The translations under genes were made by a program, and so were the position numbers. From positions 930,001 through 994,000 of the forward strand of contig NZ_FRBW01000001.1 in NCBI RefSeq assembly GCF_900142725.1: a stretch of 64,000 nucleotides of DNA, written 5' to 3'. Below the pieces are notes generated by a model. The model ran no database searches, had not been told where the DNA came from, and saw only the letters and a list, made by a program, of their open reading frames with translations. Shown piece by piece: positions 34,964 to 43,695 of this stretch. The stretch is from Roseibium suaedae. Lineage in GTDB: Bacteria; Pseudomonadota; Alphaproteobacteria; Rhizobiales; Stappiaceae. Within the stretch, counting starts at the first letter, position 1. Each line of letters opens with the position of its first letter.

Positions 34964-36328
34964 ATGAGCAGTAGCGCAAGTTTTTTCAGCGATCTCCTGA
35001 CCTCGATAACGGAGCAGGGCCGTGCCTTGCTGGAATCCCGGCTTGGCCGTCCGGGAGAAGTCTCGCTGGCGGACTTGTGCGAAGCGTTGCTCTCCGGGCG
35101 CGGTGAAGCGTCCGGAGTGGCCATCGCGGGGGAGGTTCTGGAGCGGTACCGGGCGGCAAGCCGGGAGCGCAAGCTGGCCTTCTTCGAAACCCTGCGCGAC
35201 CAATTCGGCACGGACACGGATGAAGTCCGTGCCGCGCTGGACGCCCTGAATGCCGACCCGGCGGATCAGGCGCTTCTGCACCGTCTGCATGAAGTGTCCG
35301 AACCCCGGCGGCAGGAATTGATCCGCCGTCTGAACCTTGCGCCGGGCGGAACCCGGGCGCTGGTCGACATGCGGTCCGATCTTCTGTCCATGCTGCGCGA
35401 GGTGCCAGGCCTTGCGGATGTGGACCGGGATTTCGAACACCTGTTCTCGTCCTGGTTCAACCGGGGCTTCCTCGTCATGCGCCGGATCGACTGGTCGACG
35501 CCCGCCAACATTCTGGAAAAGATCATCCAGTACGAGGCCGTGCATGAGATCAAGGGCTGGGATGATCTGCGCCGCCGTATAGGTCTGGCGGATCGTCGTC
35601 TCTATGCCTTCTTCCATCCGGCTCTGGTCGATGACCTTCTGATCTTCGTGGAAGTGGCCTTAACCCGCGAGATCCCGGGCGCAATCGGTCCGATCCTTGC
35701 TGAAGAGCGTGCGGAGATCACGGCAGAAGAGGCGACGACCGCCACCTTCTATTCCATTTCCAACTGCCAGAACGGCCTAAGGGGCATTTCCTTCGGCAAC
35801 TTCCTGATCAAGCAGGTGGTTGAAGAGCTACGGCGCGAACTGCCGGGCCTGAAGACCTTCGTCACCCTGTCACCGGTTCCCGGATTTGCAGGCTGGCTGC
35901 GCCGCTCTCTGGAAAGCGGCGATGCGGCTATCCAGGATCTGGTCAGCGAACCGCAGAGAGAGGCTCTGGCCGCAGGAGCCTGGGCTACGGATGCTGCGGC
36001 TGCCAAGCCGTTCGAGACGGTTCTGCCGTCGCTCTGCGCCCATTATCTCACCCGGGAAAAGGACAAGAAGGGCCGTGCCCTTGATCCTGTCGCCCGGTTC
36101 CACATCGGCAACGGGGCCCGTCTGGAACGGGTCAACTGGCTGGGGGATCTGTCGCCCAATGGGCTCACCCAGTCTCATGGCATCATGGTGAACTACCTCT
36201 ATGACCTGAAATTTATCGAGAAGAACCACGAGACCTATGCTGCGACCGGTGCGGTTGCGGCCAGTTCCACCGTTACCAAGCAAGCCAAGCTGGTGCCTGA
36301 CGCAAAGCCGCTGGTACCTGCCGCCTGA
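34964..36328 (+). CDS. matA: Malonyl-CoA decarboxylase
   Basis: 454 residues covering the N-terminal helical domain and the C-terminal acetyltransferase-like catalytic domain. Family motifs: FLVMRRIDWSTPANILEKII, RRLYAFFHPALVDDLLIFVE, TATFYSISNCQNGLRGISFG (the serine region of the active site), LSPVPGFAGWL and FHIGNGARLERVNWLGDLS with the later SHGIMVNYLY (histidine region). It converts malonyl-CoA to acetyl-CoA and CO2. It sits between the TRAP importer and malonyl-CoA synthetase, as in the rhizobial matABC pathway. Confidence 0.94.
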   Translation: MSSSASFFSDLLTSITEQGRALLESRLGRPGEVSLADLCEALLSGRGEASGVAIAGEVLERYRAASRERKLAFFETLRDQFGTDTDEVRAALDALNADPADQALLHRLHEVSEPRRQELIRRLNLAPGGTRALVDMRSDLLSMLREVPGLADVDRDFEHLFSSWFNRGFLVMRRIDWSTPANILEKIIQYEAVHEIKGWDDLRRRIGLADRRLYAFFHPALVDDLLIFVEVALTREIPGAIGPILAEERAEITAEEATTATFYSISNCQNGLRGISFGNFLIKQVVEELRRELPGLKTFVTLSPVPGFAGWLRRSLESGDAAIQDLVSEPQREALAAGAWATDAAAAKPFETVLPSLCAHYLTREKDKKGRALDPVARFHIGNGARLERVNWLGDLSPNGLTQSHGIMVNYLYDLKFIEKNHETYAATGAVAASSTVTKQAKLVPDAKPLVPAA

Positions 36329-36388
36329 GTTCAACGCCTGCCGCCTTCCGGTGTTGCGGGCTGACTGATGACACACAAAGAGACTGTC

Positions 36389-37900
36389 ATGACCAATCAT
36401 CTTTTCTCCGAAATCCGCACGCGCATGCCGGATCTGTCCCGTCCCTTCCTAGAGACGGCGGACGGAACGGTCATCAGCTATGGCGATGTGATCGAAATTT
36501 CCGGGCGCTATGCCAATGCACTGGTCTCCCTCGGCGTTCAGCCCGGTGACCGTGTCGCGGTCCAGGTTGAAAAGACGCCGGATGCCCTGATGCTTTATCT
36601 GGCAACCGTGCGGGCAGGGGGCATCTTTCTGCCGTTGAACACCGCTTACACCCCCGCCGAGATCGACTATTTCGTCACCGACGCCGAACCGAAGGTCTTT
36701 GTCTGCGATCCCTCCCGTCAGGCAGCGCTCGCCCCGACGGCGGGCAAGGTTGGTGCAAGCCTGCAGACGCTGGACGCATCGGGCAAGGGCTCGCTGCGTG
36801 ATCTGGCAGATGGGGCATCCGGTGACTTCACCGATGTGGCCCGTGGCAAGGATGATCTTGCGGCTATCCTTTACACCTCCGGCACCACCGGCCGGTCCAA
36901 GGGGGCCATGCTCAGCCACGAGAATCTGGCCTCCAACGCCCGCACGCTGGTCGACTACTGGCGCTTCACGTCTGACGATGTGCTGCTGCATGCCCTGCCG
37001 ATCTTCCATACCCATGGCCTGTTCGTTGCCACCAACTGCCTGCTGATGGCTGGCGGTTCCATGCTGTTCCTGCCGAAGTTTGATCTAGATACGGTGCTGA
37101 AGCTGCTGCCGCGCGCTTCCAGCATGATGGGCGTTCCGACTTTCTACACCCGGCTTCTTGGCTCGGATGCCTTCACCAAGGAACTGGTCGCCCACATGCG
37201 CCTGTTCATTTCCGGGTCTGCGCCTCTGTCCGCCGAGACCCACAAGGAGTTCAGCGCCCGCACGGGTCATGCGATCCTTGAGCGTTACGGCATGACCGAG
37301 ACCAACATGAACACCTCCAACCCCTATGACGGCGACCGCCGTCCGGGCACCGTCGGTTATCCGCTGCCGGGTGTGGAGCTGCGCGTGACCGAGCCGGACA
37401 GTGGCAAGGTTCTCGCCCAGGGGGATGTCGGCATCATCGAGGTGCGTGGCCCAAACGTGTTCCAGGGCTATTGGCGCATGCCGGAAAAGACCGCCGAGGA
37501 ACTGCGGGCCGATGGCTTCTTCATCACGGGCGATATGGGCCGTGTGGATGCCGATGGCTATGTCTCCATCGTTGGCCGTTCGAAGGACCTGATCATCACC
37601 GGCGGCTTCAACGTTTACCCAGCTGAAGTCGAGGCGCTTCTGGATGAAATCGAAGGTGTTGCCGAAAGCGCCGTCATCGGCGTGCCGCATCCGGACTTTG
37701 GCGAAGGCGTTGTGGCAGTTGTTGCCCCCAAGGCTGGTGCCAAGCTCGACACAGCGTCGGTGGCCGCAGCGCTGAAGGACAAGCTCGCCAAGTTCAAGCA
37801 GCCCAAGCAGGTGCATGTGGTGGACACCCTGCCGCGCAACACCATGGGCAAGATCCAGAAGAACGTCCTGCGCGACCAGTTCAAGGGCGACTTCGCCTGA
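36389..37900 (+). CDS. matB: Malonyl-CoA synthetase (acyl-CoA synthetase MatB)
   Basis: 503 residues of the AMP-forming ligase family. P-loop LYTSGTTGRSKGAMLSH, then ERYGMTETNMNTSNPYDG (A5; MatB enzymes read MTET/S-M-NT), the hinge IVGRSKDLIITGGFNVYPAE and the catalytic lysine in PRNTMGKIQKNVLR. It activates malonate with ATP and CoA to malonyl-CoA for MatA. ATG 36389 with AAAGAGA upstream gives the family-typical start MTNHLF; an ATG seven codons earlier is possible. Closed by the terminator at 37926. Confidence 0.94.
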   Translation: MTNHLFSEIRTRMPDLSRPFLETADGTVISYGDVIEISGRYANALVSLGVQPGDRVAVQVEKTPDALMLYLATVRAGGIFLPLNTAYTPAEIDYFVTDAEPKVFVCDPSRQAALAPTAGKVGASLQTLDASGKGSLRDLADGASGDFTDVARGKDDLAAILYTSGTTGRSKGAMLSHENLASNARTLVDYWRFTSDDVLLHALPIFHTHGLFVATNCLLMAGGSMLFLPKFDLDTVLKLLPRASSMMGVPTFYTRLLGSDAFTKELVAHMRLFISGSAPLSAETHKEFSARTGHAILERYGMTETNMNTSNPYDGDRRPGTVGYPLPGVELRVTEPDSGKVLAQGDVGIIEVRGPNVFQGYWRMPEKTAEELRADGFFITGDMGRVDADGYVSIVGRSKDLIITGGFNVYPAEVEALLDEIEGVAESAVIGVPHPDFGEGVVAVVAPKAGAKLDTASVAAALKDKLAKFKQPKQVHVVDTLPRNTMGKIQKNVLRDQFKGDFA

Positions 37901-37925
37901 GGATCTTGAACCAATTATGGCCTTG

Positions 37926-37958
37926 GCGGTTCCGGCTCGTTTCCGGAGCCGCTTTTTT
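37926..37958 (+). terminator. Terminator of the mat operon
   Basis: A 10-bp stem with one G-U pair (37926-37935 with 37943-37952) and 7-nt loop is followed by six T residues (37953-37958). The last bases coincide with the stop codon of the convergent gene at 37957. Confidence 0.9.
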
Positions 37959-38514
37959 ATTCAAGTTTCTGCGATTTTAACGAGAATCTGGCTTCGCCTT
38001 TTCCGGTGCCAGCAGGTGGGCGCGTGGAAGCCTCTGTGCCGATGGAGACGCTTACACATAGTGGAATGTCAGCCTGGATTTCGTTTGCAGCTTCCACAGG
38101 GAGGAAAAACTGTCGCGGTGGATCGCTCGGACCGAAAGAGGATACTGGAAATAGACCGATCTTCGCAATTTCCGATGTCCTTACCCCGTCGGCGGTTACG
38201 TTGGTGACTGTGATGGTTCCTGCGTCGGTTGCTGGTGGCGTGTAGGTTTCGAGGGATAGGATTAGCCGCACCGAGCCAGACTTTAGCGCACTGGCCTCTG
38301 CTTGATCTGGCGTCAGGCAAAGCACTGCTGGGCTTCCAGTTGTTGCCACGCCCGAATACACCCCTGATGTAGCGCTTTCGGCCAAATGTATTGCGTCTGG
38401 GGCTGGAGCCGGATGAGTTGACCGCTCCATGCCATGGGCGTTCAATGACAATGTAAGGAGAGCGGCGCTCCCAAATACCTCGCGGAGAGGCCCATTAGCG
38501 AAAAAGTCTCTCAT
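37957..38514 (-). CDS. Uncharacterised exported protein next to the tyrosinase
   Basis: 185 residues. The N-terminal hydrophobic stretch (GSAALLTLSLNAHG) looks like a signal peptide; the rest is rich in serine, threonine and beta strands (VRLILSLETYTPPATDAGTI, then a final lysine-rich tail). I recognise no family. It starts 114 bp after the tyrosinase stop on the same strand, so it may be a secreted partner, by analogy with the caddie or chaperone proteins of other bacterial tyrosinases. There is no sequence match to those proteins that I can see, and no histidine cluster for copper delivery. Confidence 0.65.
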   Translation of the reverse strand: MRDFFANGPLREVFGSAALLTLSLNAHGMERSTHPAPAPDAIHLAESATSGVYSGVATTGSPAVLCLTPDQAEASALKSGSVRLILSLETYTPPATDAGTITVTNVTADGVRTSEIAKIGLFPVSSFGPSDPPRQFFLPVEAANEIQADIPLCVSVSIGTEASTRPPAGTGKGEARFSLKSQKLE

Positions 38515-38627
38515 GGGACACCTTCAGGTTCGGACCAAAAAATCTCCGCAGGCGAATTTGAGGGGCGGCAGTTGAAAATCTGTGCTCAATAGCCGCCCTC
38601 TCTTCTCAAACTAGATGGCATCTCTGC

Positions 38628-40148
38628 CTACAATATGGCGACTTCAACGGAACCTGGCGTGATTGGAGCCGCGTCTGCGGGAGAAATGCCCTGTCGTGGT
38701 ACAGGCAAAATTTGGACAACAACGTCATCGCCCGCGATGCGTCCCAATCTCGCCAATCGTTGCATCGTTACGGTCAGATTGACGAGATAGGAACCCGGCT
38801 CCTTCGCAACATGTCCACCTCCGTGTCCCTCGTGATCGCCTGCGATTCCGAAGAAGCCGAATGTTGCGACATAGTGAGGATCACTCGTTGGCACCTCCAA
38901 TGAGAGATAGTCGCAGTTAACGAAGATACGGTATTCGGCGGTATTGGCTGTGGGCGGTGGTATGTCCCGCAGCACAGCAACGATCTGTTTGGGTGAGCGG
39001 CTGGCAGAACTCCACAGGCCTAGAGAGTTGATGGCTTTTGTGCTGCCTTCGATGGCCTGCGTCACCTGAGCCGCTGACACGTTGACTGAGACATCGAGCG
39101 GATTCAGCGCAGTGGCAGCCCGGCTGTTCTGCTTTACAGCCTTGATCAGGCCCTCGGGTGCGGGACCTTCACCGAGGATCGCCCGGTAATCGCTTTTGAG
39201 CGTGCCGCCAAGTGGTGCCATTGCGATCGTCGTCAGATCGGCTGCTGGGGGCAGATCGTATTGGTAGCCCATTGCTTCAGTGCTTTGTGTCTTGCCAGAA
39301 ATGACGGTGTAGTTGGTGCCGTCCATCTTCCGGAAATTGTTCTCGAATGGCATGTCCGTCCAAAGACTGTCAGTCGTGTTGACACCACCCAGTTGGTTCC
39401 ACAAGGCCCAAATCCGATCAATGTTTCCATGATGCATGAAGAAAATTGGGTCTTGTGCCGATGTGGCCGTGCACATCTGGCCTCCCACTTGGCAATGAAC
39501 TCTGTTGTGCGGATTGCTCTCCAGCGGACCGGAAACACCCCCCCCTCTCGGGATCCAACTCTGGTCAAGATCCGTTTGCTGCGGATTCTTTGATGTGCCG
39601 AAGACTTGGAAGTCACTTTCGGAAAGGATGCCCCGGATCACCTCCGGCCCGACCATGTCGTCGGGGAGGCTTTGCGTCGCGGACATAGTTCTGGTGCTGT
39701 CGTAGAGCGGGTTGGGTTTCCCCTTGTACTGGGGATCTGAATAGGCTTTGGGTATTTGCCTATCAGTTGTCCAGTCCCAATAGGGCATGGCAAAGCTGTC
39801 GTCCTTTGACCAGGTTCTGACCGCTTGCTCATACATGGACACATAGGCCCGGTGCCACGACAGGAAGTACCAATCGCCATGGGGGCACAAATTGAAGCCC
39901 TGGTTAGTGCCGTGAATACTGGAAAAGCCAACCCAGCTTACAGAGTTGCCGGAAGGCTGCGCCTTCATGTAGCCGACAAAGTCGCGCCAGAGGCCGAGGT
40001 CTTTGTCGTCGAGGCCGATATCGCCCAGGCTGTGTCTGGTGGGGACGGTGGTCTGAGCCGTTGCTTTTAAACCTGGCAGAATTCCGCTGAAAGCAATTGC
40101 GGCGCCGGTCAGGCTGCCATGTTGCAGAATGGTTCTTCTCGAATACAT
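38628..40148 (-). CDS. Tyrosinase / polyphenol oxidase family copper protein with Tat signal
   Basis: 506 residues. A twin-arginine signal (SRRTILQHGSLTGAAIAFSG) heads the protein. CuA: IHGTNQGFNLCPHGDWYFLSWHR spans the three histidines (split here: HGTNQGFNLCPH, then FLSWHRAYV). The CPH cysteine can form the Cys-His thioether known from fungal and plant enzymes. CuB: NPHNRVHCQVGG and DPIFFMHHGNIDRIWALW. A C-terminal domain of about 200 residues includes DHEGHGGGH. ATG 40148 has a perfect GGAGG upstream; a longer reading from 40205 does not. Expected to oxidise phenols to quinones in the periplasm. Region is lower in G+C than its surroundings. Confidence 0.9.
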   Translation of the reverse strand: MYSRRTILQHGSLTGAAIAFSGILPGLKATAQTTVPTRHSLGDIGLDDKDLGLWRDFVGYMKAQPSGNSVSWVGFSSIHGTNQGFNLCPHGDWYFLSWHRAYVSMYEQAVRTWSKDDSFAMPYWDWTTDRQIPKAYSDPQYKGKPNPLYDSTRTMSATQSLPDDMVGPEVIRGILSESDFQVFGTSKNPQQTDLDQSWIPRGGGVSGPLESNPHNRVHCQVGGQMCTATSAQDPIFFMHHGNIDRIWALWNQLGGVNTTDSLWTDMPFENNFRKMDGTNYTVISGKTQSTEAMGYQYDLPPAADLTTIAMAPLGGTLKSDYRAILGEGPAPEGLIKAVKQNSRAATALNPLDVSVNVSAAQVTQAIEGSTKAINSLGLWSSASRSPKQIVAVLRDIPPPTANTAEYRIFVNCDYLSLEVPTSDPHYVATFGFFGIAGDHEGHGGGHVAKEPGSYLVNLTVTMQRLARLGRIAGDDVVVQILPVPRQGISPADAAPITPGSVEVAIL

Positions 40149-40578
40149 AGAAAACCTCCTCCACTTTAAATTACGTAGCGGAATATACAACTTGAAATTT
40201 TGCAAATCAATACTTCCCTCTTTAAGGGTATTGACTTGCCTAATGGAAATGCAATGAGAAAGAGATTTTGCTCGGTCAATTGAGAGTAATTCGCCTCTTC
40301 GCTCGAGATCGAAGGACTTGTGTCATCCCGGGTTAAGGTGGTGTTTGACAGTCCAGCGAAGTTCACTTTGCCCGCGCCATTCTCAGGAAAGGCCGATGGG
40401 ATTTCGGACGCGCATCAAAGTTGGGACTTCACCTCAGCAGGTGGTTGCCGGTGGTGTCATATTTCACAATTGATGATACCGCTATGAAACTGCCCCGAAC
40501 ACACGCGAATCCGGAAGTCCTGACTTCGACGGAAAACTCGTGTCCATTGGCCGTTTCGTGCTCCGAGCTGAGGAACCC
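40149..40578. other. Gap between tyrosinase and discoidin-domain gene
   Basis: 430 bp between divergent genes with no credible coding sequence; an open frame on the minus strand here is antisense. It is noticeably A+T-rich near the tyrosinase start, where that gene's promoter should be. No clear operator or repeat was recognised. Confidence 0.5.
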
Positions 40579-41367
40579 ATGAGCCTGACAATCTGCGTTT
40601 GCGACGCGCATGGCGCGATCAAGAACAAGTCTATCGACAGCGACGAAGTCTTCCTGCTTTTCAATTCCGACTATGCCGAAGGCGACTATCTCTCCATTGA
40701 ATCGACCGAGCCGCAGCGGCACATTTTCCTGCAGCTGGATGATACGCTCGCACCCAGCCTTGTCTTTCTGAAAGGCCATTCGTTCAGGCTGCCGGTTCCT
40801 TTCGGGCTGGACCGCCAGCCCTATTCGCTTCACGCCTTCACCGGCGGAATGTCGAAGCTTTCCGCGCGCTACGCCTATCCTGAAGAAATATCGGTCAGGC
40901 GCAATCTTGCCCTGAACTCCCATGATTGGGCGGGAAACGGTGAGCTCTATCCCCATGCGCATGCCAATGCGGTGACCCGGGGAGAGGCGCAATTCGCCGC
41001 CAGAAACGCAATCGATGGCATCAAGGCCACCTATGGTCATGGCAAATGGCCTTATACGAGTTGGGGGATCGACAAGCGCCCAGACGCGGAAATAACCGTT
41101 GAATTCGGCCGCAAGGTGCTGCTTGACGAGGTGAAATTGTACCTGCGCGCAGATTGGAAACAGGATTCCTGGTGGCGTCAGGTCTCGCTCACTCTGTCCG
41201 ATGGTACCGGGCACGTCTTCGCGACCGAACGAACCGGCGAGGTGCAGCCTTTCGCTTTCACTGCGCGCGAAGTGGAATGGGCAAAGCTTCACAGCCTTGT
41301 CAAAGCGGATGACCCCTCCGATTTGCCCGCACTCACACAGATCGAGCTATGGGGCAGGGAACTCTGA
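40579..41367 (+). CDS. Discoidin-like (F5/8 type C) carbohydrate-binding protein
   Basis: 262 residues with no signal peptide. The C-terminal half (NLALNSHDWAGNGELYPHAH, ARNAIDGIKATYGHGKWPYT, the strand EITVEFGRKVLLDEVKLYLR and KQDSWWRQVSLTLSDG) is the galactose-binding-like jelly roll used to bind sugars. The N-terminal 110 residues (LTICVCDAHGAI...NKSIDSDEVFLLF) resemble part of related glycan-active proteins but are not assigned. ATG 40579 has GAGGAA upstream; an ATG 39 bp earlier is less likely. Target sugar unknown; no enzyme domain seen. Confidence 0.7.
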   Translation: MSLTICVCDAHGAIKNKSIDSDEVFLLFNSDYAEGDYLSIESTEPQRHIFLQLDDTLAPSLVFLKGHSFRLPVPFGLDRQPYSLHAFTGGMSKLSARYAYPEEISVRRNLALNSHDWAGNGELYPHAHANAVTRGEAQFAARNAIDGIKATYGHGKWPYTSWGIDKRPDAEITVEFGRKVLLDEVKLYLRADWKQDSWWRQVSLTLSDGTGHVFATERTGEVQPFAFTAREVEWAKLHSLVKADDPSDLPALTQIELWGREL

Positions 41368-41518
41368 GCCTGCTGTTGTTCTGCTTTTGCCCAGATGAGC
41401 AGAACCCCGACCTTGAATCCAACGCTCACTTAATCTTTCGAACCGGATATGTGAGCTCGCACCTGCATATCATTCCAACAGGTCGCCCAAGACCGGCCGA
41501 TATCTCTGGAGATTTTCC

Positions 41519-42139
41519 ATGACCGTTCATAAGACCAGTGACTTCAATGTCGCTGACCACCGCACCGCTGATCATCCGGTCGAGCCGCTCTTCGTCAGCC
41601 GCTGGTCTCCCCGCGCCTTTGATGGCTCTGCCATGCCGGAAACCGATCTGAAGATCATTCTGGAAGCGGCCCGCTGGGCGCCTTCCGCCTTCAACATCCA
41701 GCCCTGGCGCTTCGTCTATGCCCTGCGCGGCGACGAGAACTGGGAGACCCTGGTCAATCTGCTGAACCCGTTCAACCGGGACTGGGCCCAGCATGCCTCC
41801 GCTCTGGTCTATCTTTTCTCCGACACGCTGATCGACGGCAAGGAAGGCGCGGAGCCGCGTGCGTCCGGCAGCCATTCCTTTGATGCGGGTGCTGCCTGGG
41901 GGCAGGCAGCTCTTCAGGCCACGGCGCTCGGCTATCACGCCCACGCGATGGCCGGTATCCTGAAGGAGGAGATCAACGCGGCCCTTGGCGTTCCGGCAAG
42001 GTTCAAGCCGGAAGTCGGCTTCGCCATCGGTCACCGGGCCGATGCCTCGATCCTGCCCGACGGCTTGAAGGACCGTGAGCAGCCAAGCCCGCGCAAGCCG
42101 CTCTCCGAAATCGCCTTCTCCGGCAAGTTCGGCGGCTGA
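41519..42139 (+). CDS. Nitroreductase family protein
   Basis: 206 residues of the FMN-dependent nitroreductase fold. FMN-binding motifs: FVSRWSPRAFDG (RRSxRxF-like), LEAARWAPSAFNIQPWRFVY, and the C-terminal LGYHAHAMAGI...PEVGFAIGHRA. Such enzymes reduce nitro groups, quinones or flavins with NAD(P)H. Stands alone, followed at once by a terminator; the true substrate is unknown. Confidence 0.92.
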   Translation: MTVHKTSDFNVADHRTADHPVEPLFVSRWSPRAFDGSAMPETDLKIILEAARWAPSAFNIQPWRFVYALRGDENWETLVNLLNPFNRDWAQHASALVYLFSDTLIDGKEGAEPRASGSHSFDAGAAWGQAALQATALGYHAHAMAGILKEEINAALGVPARFKPEVGFAIGHRADASILPDGLKDREQPSPRKPLSEIAFSGKFGG

Positions 42140-42171
42140 TTTCACGGCTGTGGCTGACAAGAGCTTATGAC

Positions 42172-42210
42172 AATCCCCCGGAGTGCCCTCTGTGCTTCGG
42201 GGGATTTTTT
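42172..42210 (+). terminator. Rho-independent terminator of the nitroreductase gene
   Basis: AATCCCCCG at 42172-42180 pairs with CGGGGGATT at 42198-42206, followed by a T run to 42210. It lies 33 bp after the stop and also abuts the 3' end of the convergent cupin gene at 42209. Confidence 0.85.
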
Positions 42211-42889
42211 ATGGTTCAGATCCCTGGAAGCCAGCGCCGAGCAGGTGTCCTGTCTTTCGCCACACGCGCACGCCCGTCAGGGTGCGCACGCTCTGGCTGG
42301 TGCCTGGCGGAAGGCGAAGCCAGGTGCCCGCTGGATAGCTGCCCTCATCGTCCTCCAGCGTGCCTGCCAGAACGAAATATTCGACCCCGCCGGGGAAGGT
42401 CGCTGACGGAAGTTTTACCTCGGGATCCCAGTCGATCATGTCCACCTGCTCATGCGCATTGGCAAAGAGCGGCAGAATGGCTTCTCCCGGCCGGCCGTCC
42501 TGCCAGGCTTGGGGATGGCTGGTGTCGACACGCACCACGTGATTGTCCCAGGGCGCCATCTGCCGGAGTTTCACAAGGATGACCGCGCCGTCCCTGGAGT
42601 TCGGGGTATGGGAGGATCCGGGCGGATTGCGCACATACATGCCCCGCCCGTAATCGCCCGTCTCATCGGAGAAGGTGCCTTCAAGAACGAGAAACTCCTC
42701 GCCCATGTCATGGGAGTGGGCGGAGAAGGCAGAGCCCGGCGCATAGCGAACGAGGCTGGTTGCCCGCGCCACTTCCGCGCCATCCCGTTCCAGCATCCGG
42801 CGCTCGACGCCCTGCATGGGAGAGGGGATCCAGGGAAGTTCGGCGCTGGCCACAACGGCCTTTTTGCTCAGATCGGCGTGTATCTGCAT
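42209..42889 (-). CDS. Cupin domain protein (ChrR-like, two cupin halves)
   Basis: 226 residues forming two cupin repeats. First: PGSAFSAHSHDMGEEFLVLEG with metal ligands H-x-H and E, then GMYVRNPPGSSHTPNS. Second: FPGGVEYFVLAGTLEDDEG, then GTWLRLPPGTSQSV, where the histidines are lost. The arrangement matches the cupin_7/ChrR-type family, whose members include zinc-binding anti-sigma factors; the N-terminal anti-sigma domain is absent here, so this is a stand-alone cupin of unknown role. The start at 42889 has GGAGAAAATCA upstream. Confidence 0.85.
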   Translation of the reverse strand: MQIHADLSKKAVVASAELPWIPSPMQGVERRMLERDGAEVARATSLVRYAPGSAFSAHSHDMGEEFLVLEGTFSDETGDYGRGMYVRNPPGSSHTPNSRDGAVILVKLRQMAPWDNHVVRVDTSHPQAWQDGRPGEAILPLFANAHEQVDMIDWDPEVKLPSATFPGGVEYFVLAGTLEDDEGSYPAGTWLRLPPGTSQSVRTLTGVRVWRKTGHLLGAGFQGSEP

Positions 42890-43012
42890 TGATTTTCTCC
42901 CATGGACCTTGCCCCTGCCTTCCGGCGCAAAATCATTCTCCTGATAGGAAGATAGGGCCGGACAGGGGAGGTTGGAAGCGGCATGATGCCAATTGGTTAG
43001 CCGTTGGCTGGC

Positions 43013-43621
43013 TCAGGCCTGGTCCCGGAAGGTGCCTGCCAGAAAATCAAGTGGCTCTCGGCTTTGCTGCGCCACGGCCAGATGCCACGCACCTTGAACG
43101 GTCATGAAAGCGAGAGTTGCCGTCTTGTGGGCATCCATTTCATTCAGACGCTCTGCATGACCTGCAAGCTGGTCAATCCAGCCGCCATAGATGGTCGCTG
43201 CCAGCTCGCGAAGGTCGGGTGTGCTGCTTTCGGCTTGCAGGATTCCTGAGACCGGGCAACCGGAGACTGGCCTCACCGAGACTGGCCCCCCCGATACTGG
43301 TTCACCGGAGGCAGGAGATTCCGCCTTGGACTGGCTGGCGGACACGAAGTCCCCGATCAGTCCTGCCGCATTTGCCAGACCTGCGTGAAAGGTTGATGCA
43401 TCGGCGAAGGCCTTTTCGATCACCCTGGAGATCGCCTTGCTGGCCCAGAGTGTTGCTTCTCTTGCCAGTTCTGCCTTGCCGCCGGGAAAGTGATGATAGA
43501 GCGAACCCTTCGGCAGGCTGGTCAGGCTCAGGACTTCAGAGACACCAAATCCGCCATAGCCCTTGCTGCGCAAGAGGGAGGACATGGTCTGGATGAGGCG
43601 GTCACGTGTTGCCAGGGTCAT
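43013..43621 (-). CDS. TetR/AcrR-family transcriptional regulator with a repeat-expanded linker
   Basis: 202 residues. The N-terminal helix-turn-helix reads GYGGFGVSEVLSLTSLPKGS and LYHHFPGGKAELA, typical of the LmrA/YxaF subgroup. Residues 104-124 are an unusual low-complexity linker (SGEPVSGGPVSVRPVSG) encoded by four 15-bp repeats at 43248-43307. Divergent from the alpha/beta hydrolase gene; two matching operators lie in the gap at 43641-43683, so it most likely represses itself and the hydrolase. The inducer is unknown. Confidence 0.9.
   Translation of the reverse strand: MTLATRDRLIQTMSSLLRSKGYGGFGVSEVLSLTSLPKGSLYHHFPGGKAELAREATLWASKAISRVIEKAFADASTFHAGLANAAGLIGDFVSASQSKAESPASGEPVSGGPVSVRPVSGCPVSGILQAESSTPDLRELAATIYGGWIDQLAGHAERLNEMDAHKTATLAFMTVQGAWHLAVAQQSREPLDFLAGTFRDQA
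43248..43307. repeat. Four 15-bp tandem repeats inside the TetR gene
   Basis: Four imperfect head-to-tail copies of GAGACTGGCCTCACC-like units (starting at 43248, 43263, 43278 and 43293). Because 15 is a multiple of three, gain or loss of a unit keeps the reading frame and changes only the PVSG linker. Confidence 0.85.
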
Positions 43622-43640
43622 TCCCCATCATATCGCCTCT

Positions 43641-43683
43641 TGACCGATCGGTCTAGTTGCTGGATGTTAGACCGATCAGTCTA
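43641..43683. promoter_or_regulatory. Two TetR-type operators between tetR and the hydrolase gene
   Basis: TGACCGATCGGTCTA at 43641-43655 (core GACCGATCGGTC perfectly symmetric) and TAGACCGATCAGTCTA at 43668-43683 are near-identical palindromes spaced 27 bp centre to centre. This matches the TAGACC-N4-GGTCTA operators of LmrA/YxaF-type TetR proteins. They span the likely divergent promoters. Confidence 0.85.
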
Positions 43684-43695
43684 GAGGCTTGCGAA

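Noticed and set aside
42209..42889. ChrR-type zinc anti-sigma factor
   Set aside because: The cupin part fits, but the N-terminal zinc-binding anti-sigma domain and an adjacent sigma gene are both missing.
43248..43307. CRISPR-like array
   Set aside because: Units are 15 bp, directly adjacent without spacers, and in frame inside a coding gene.
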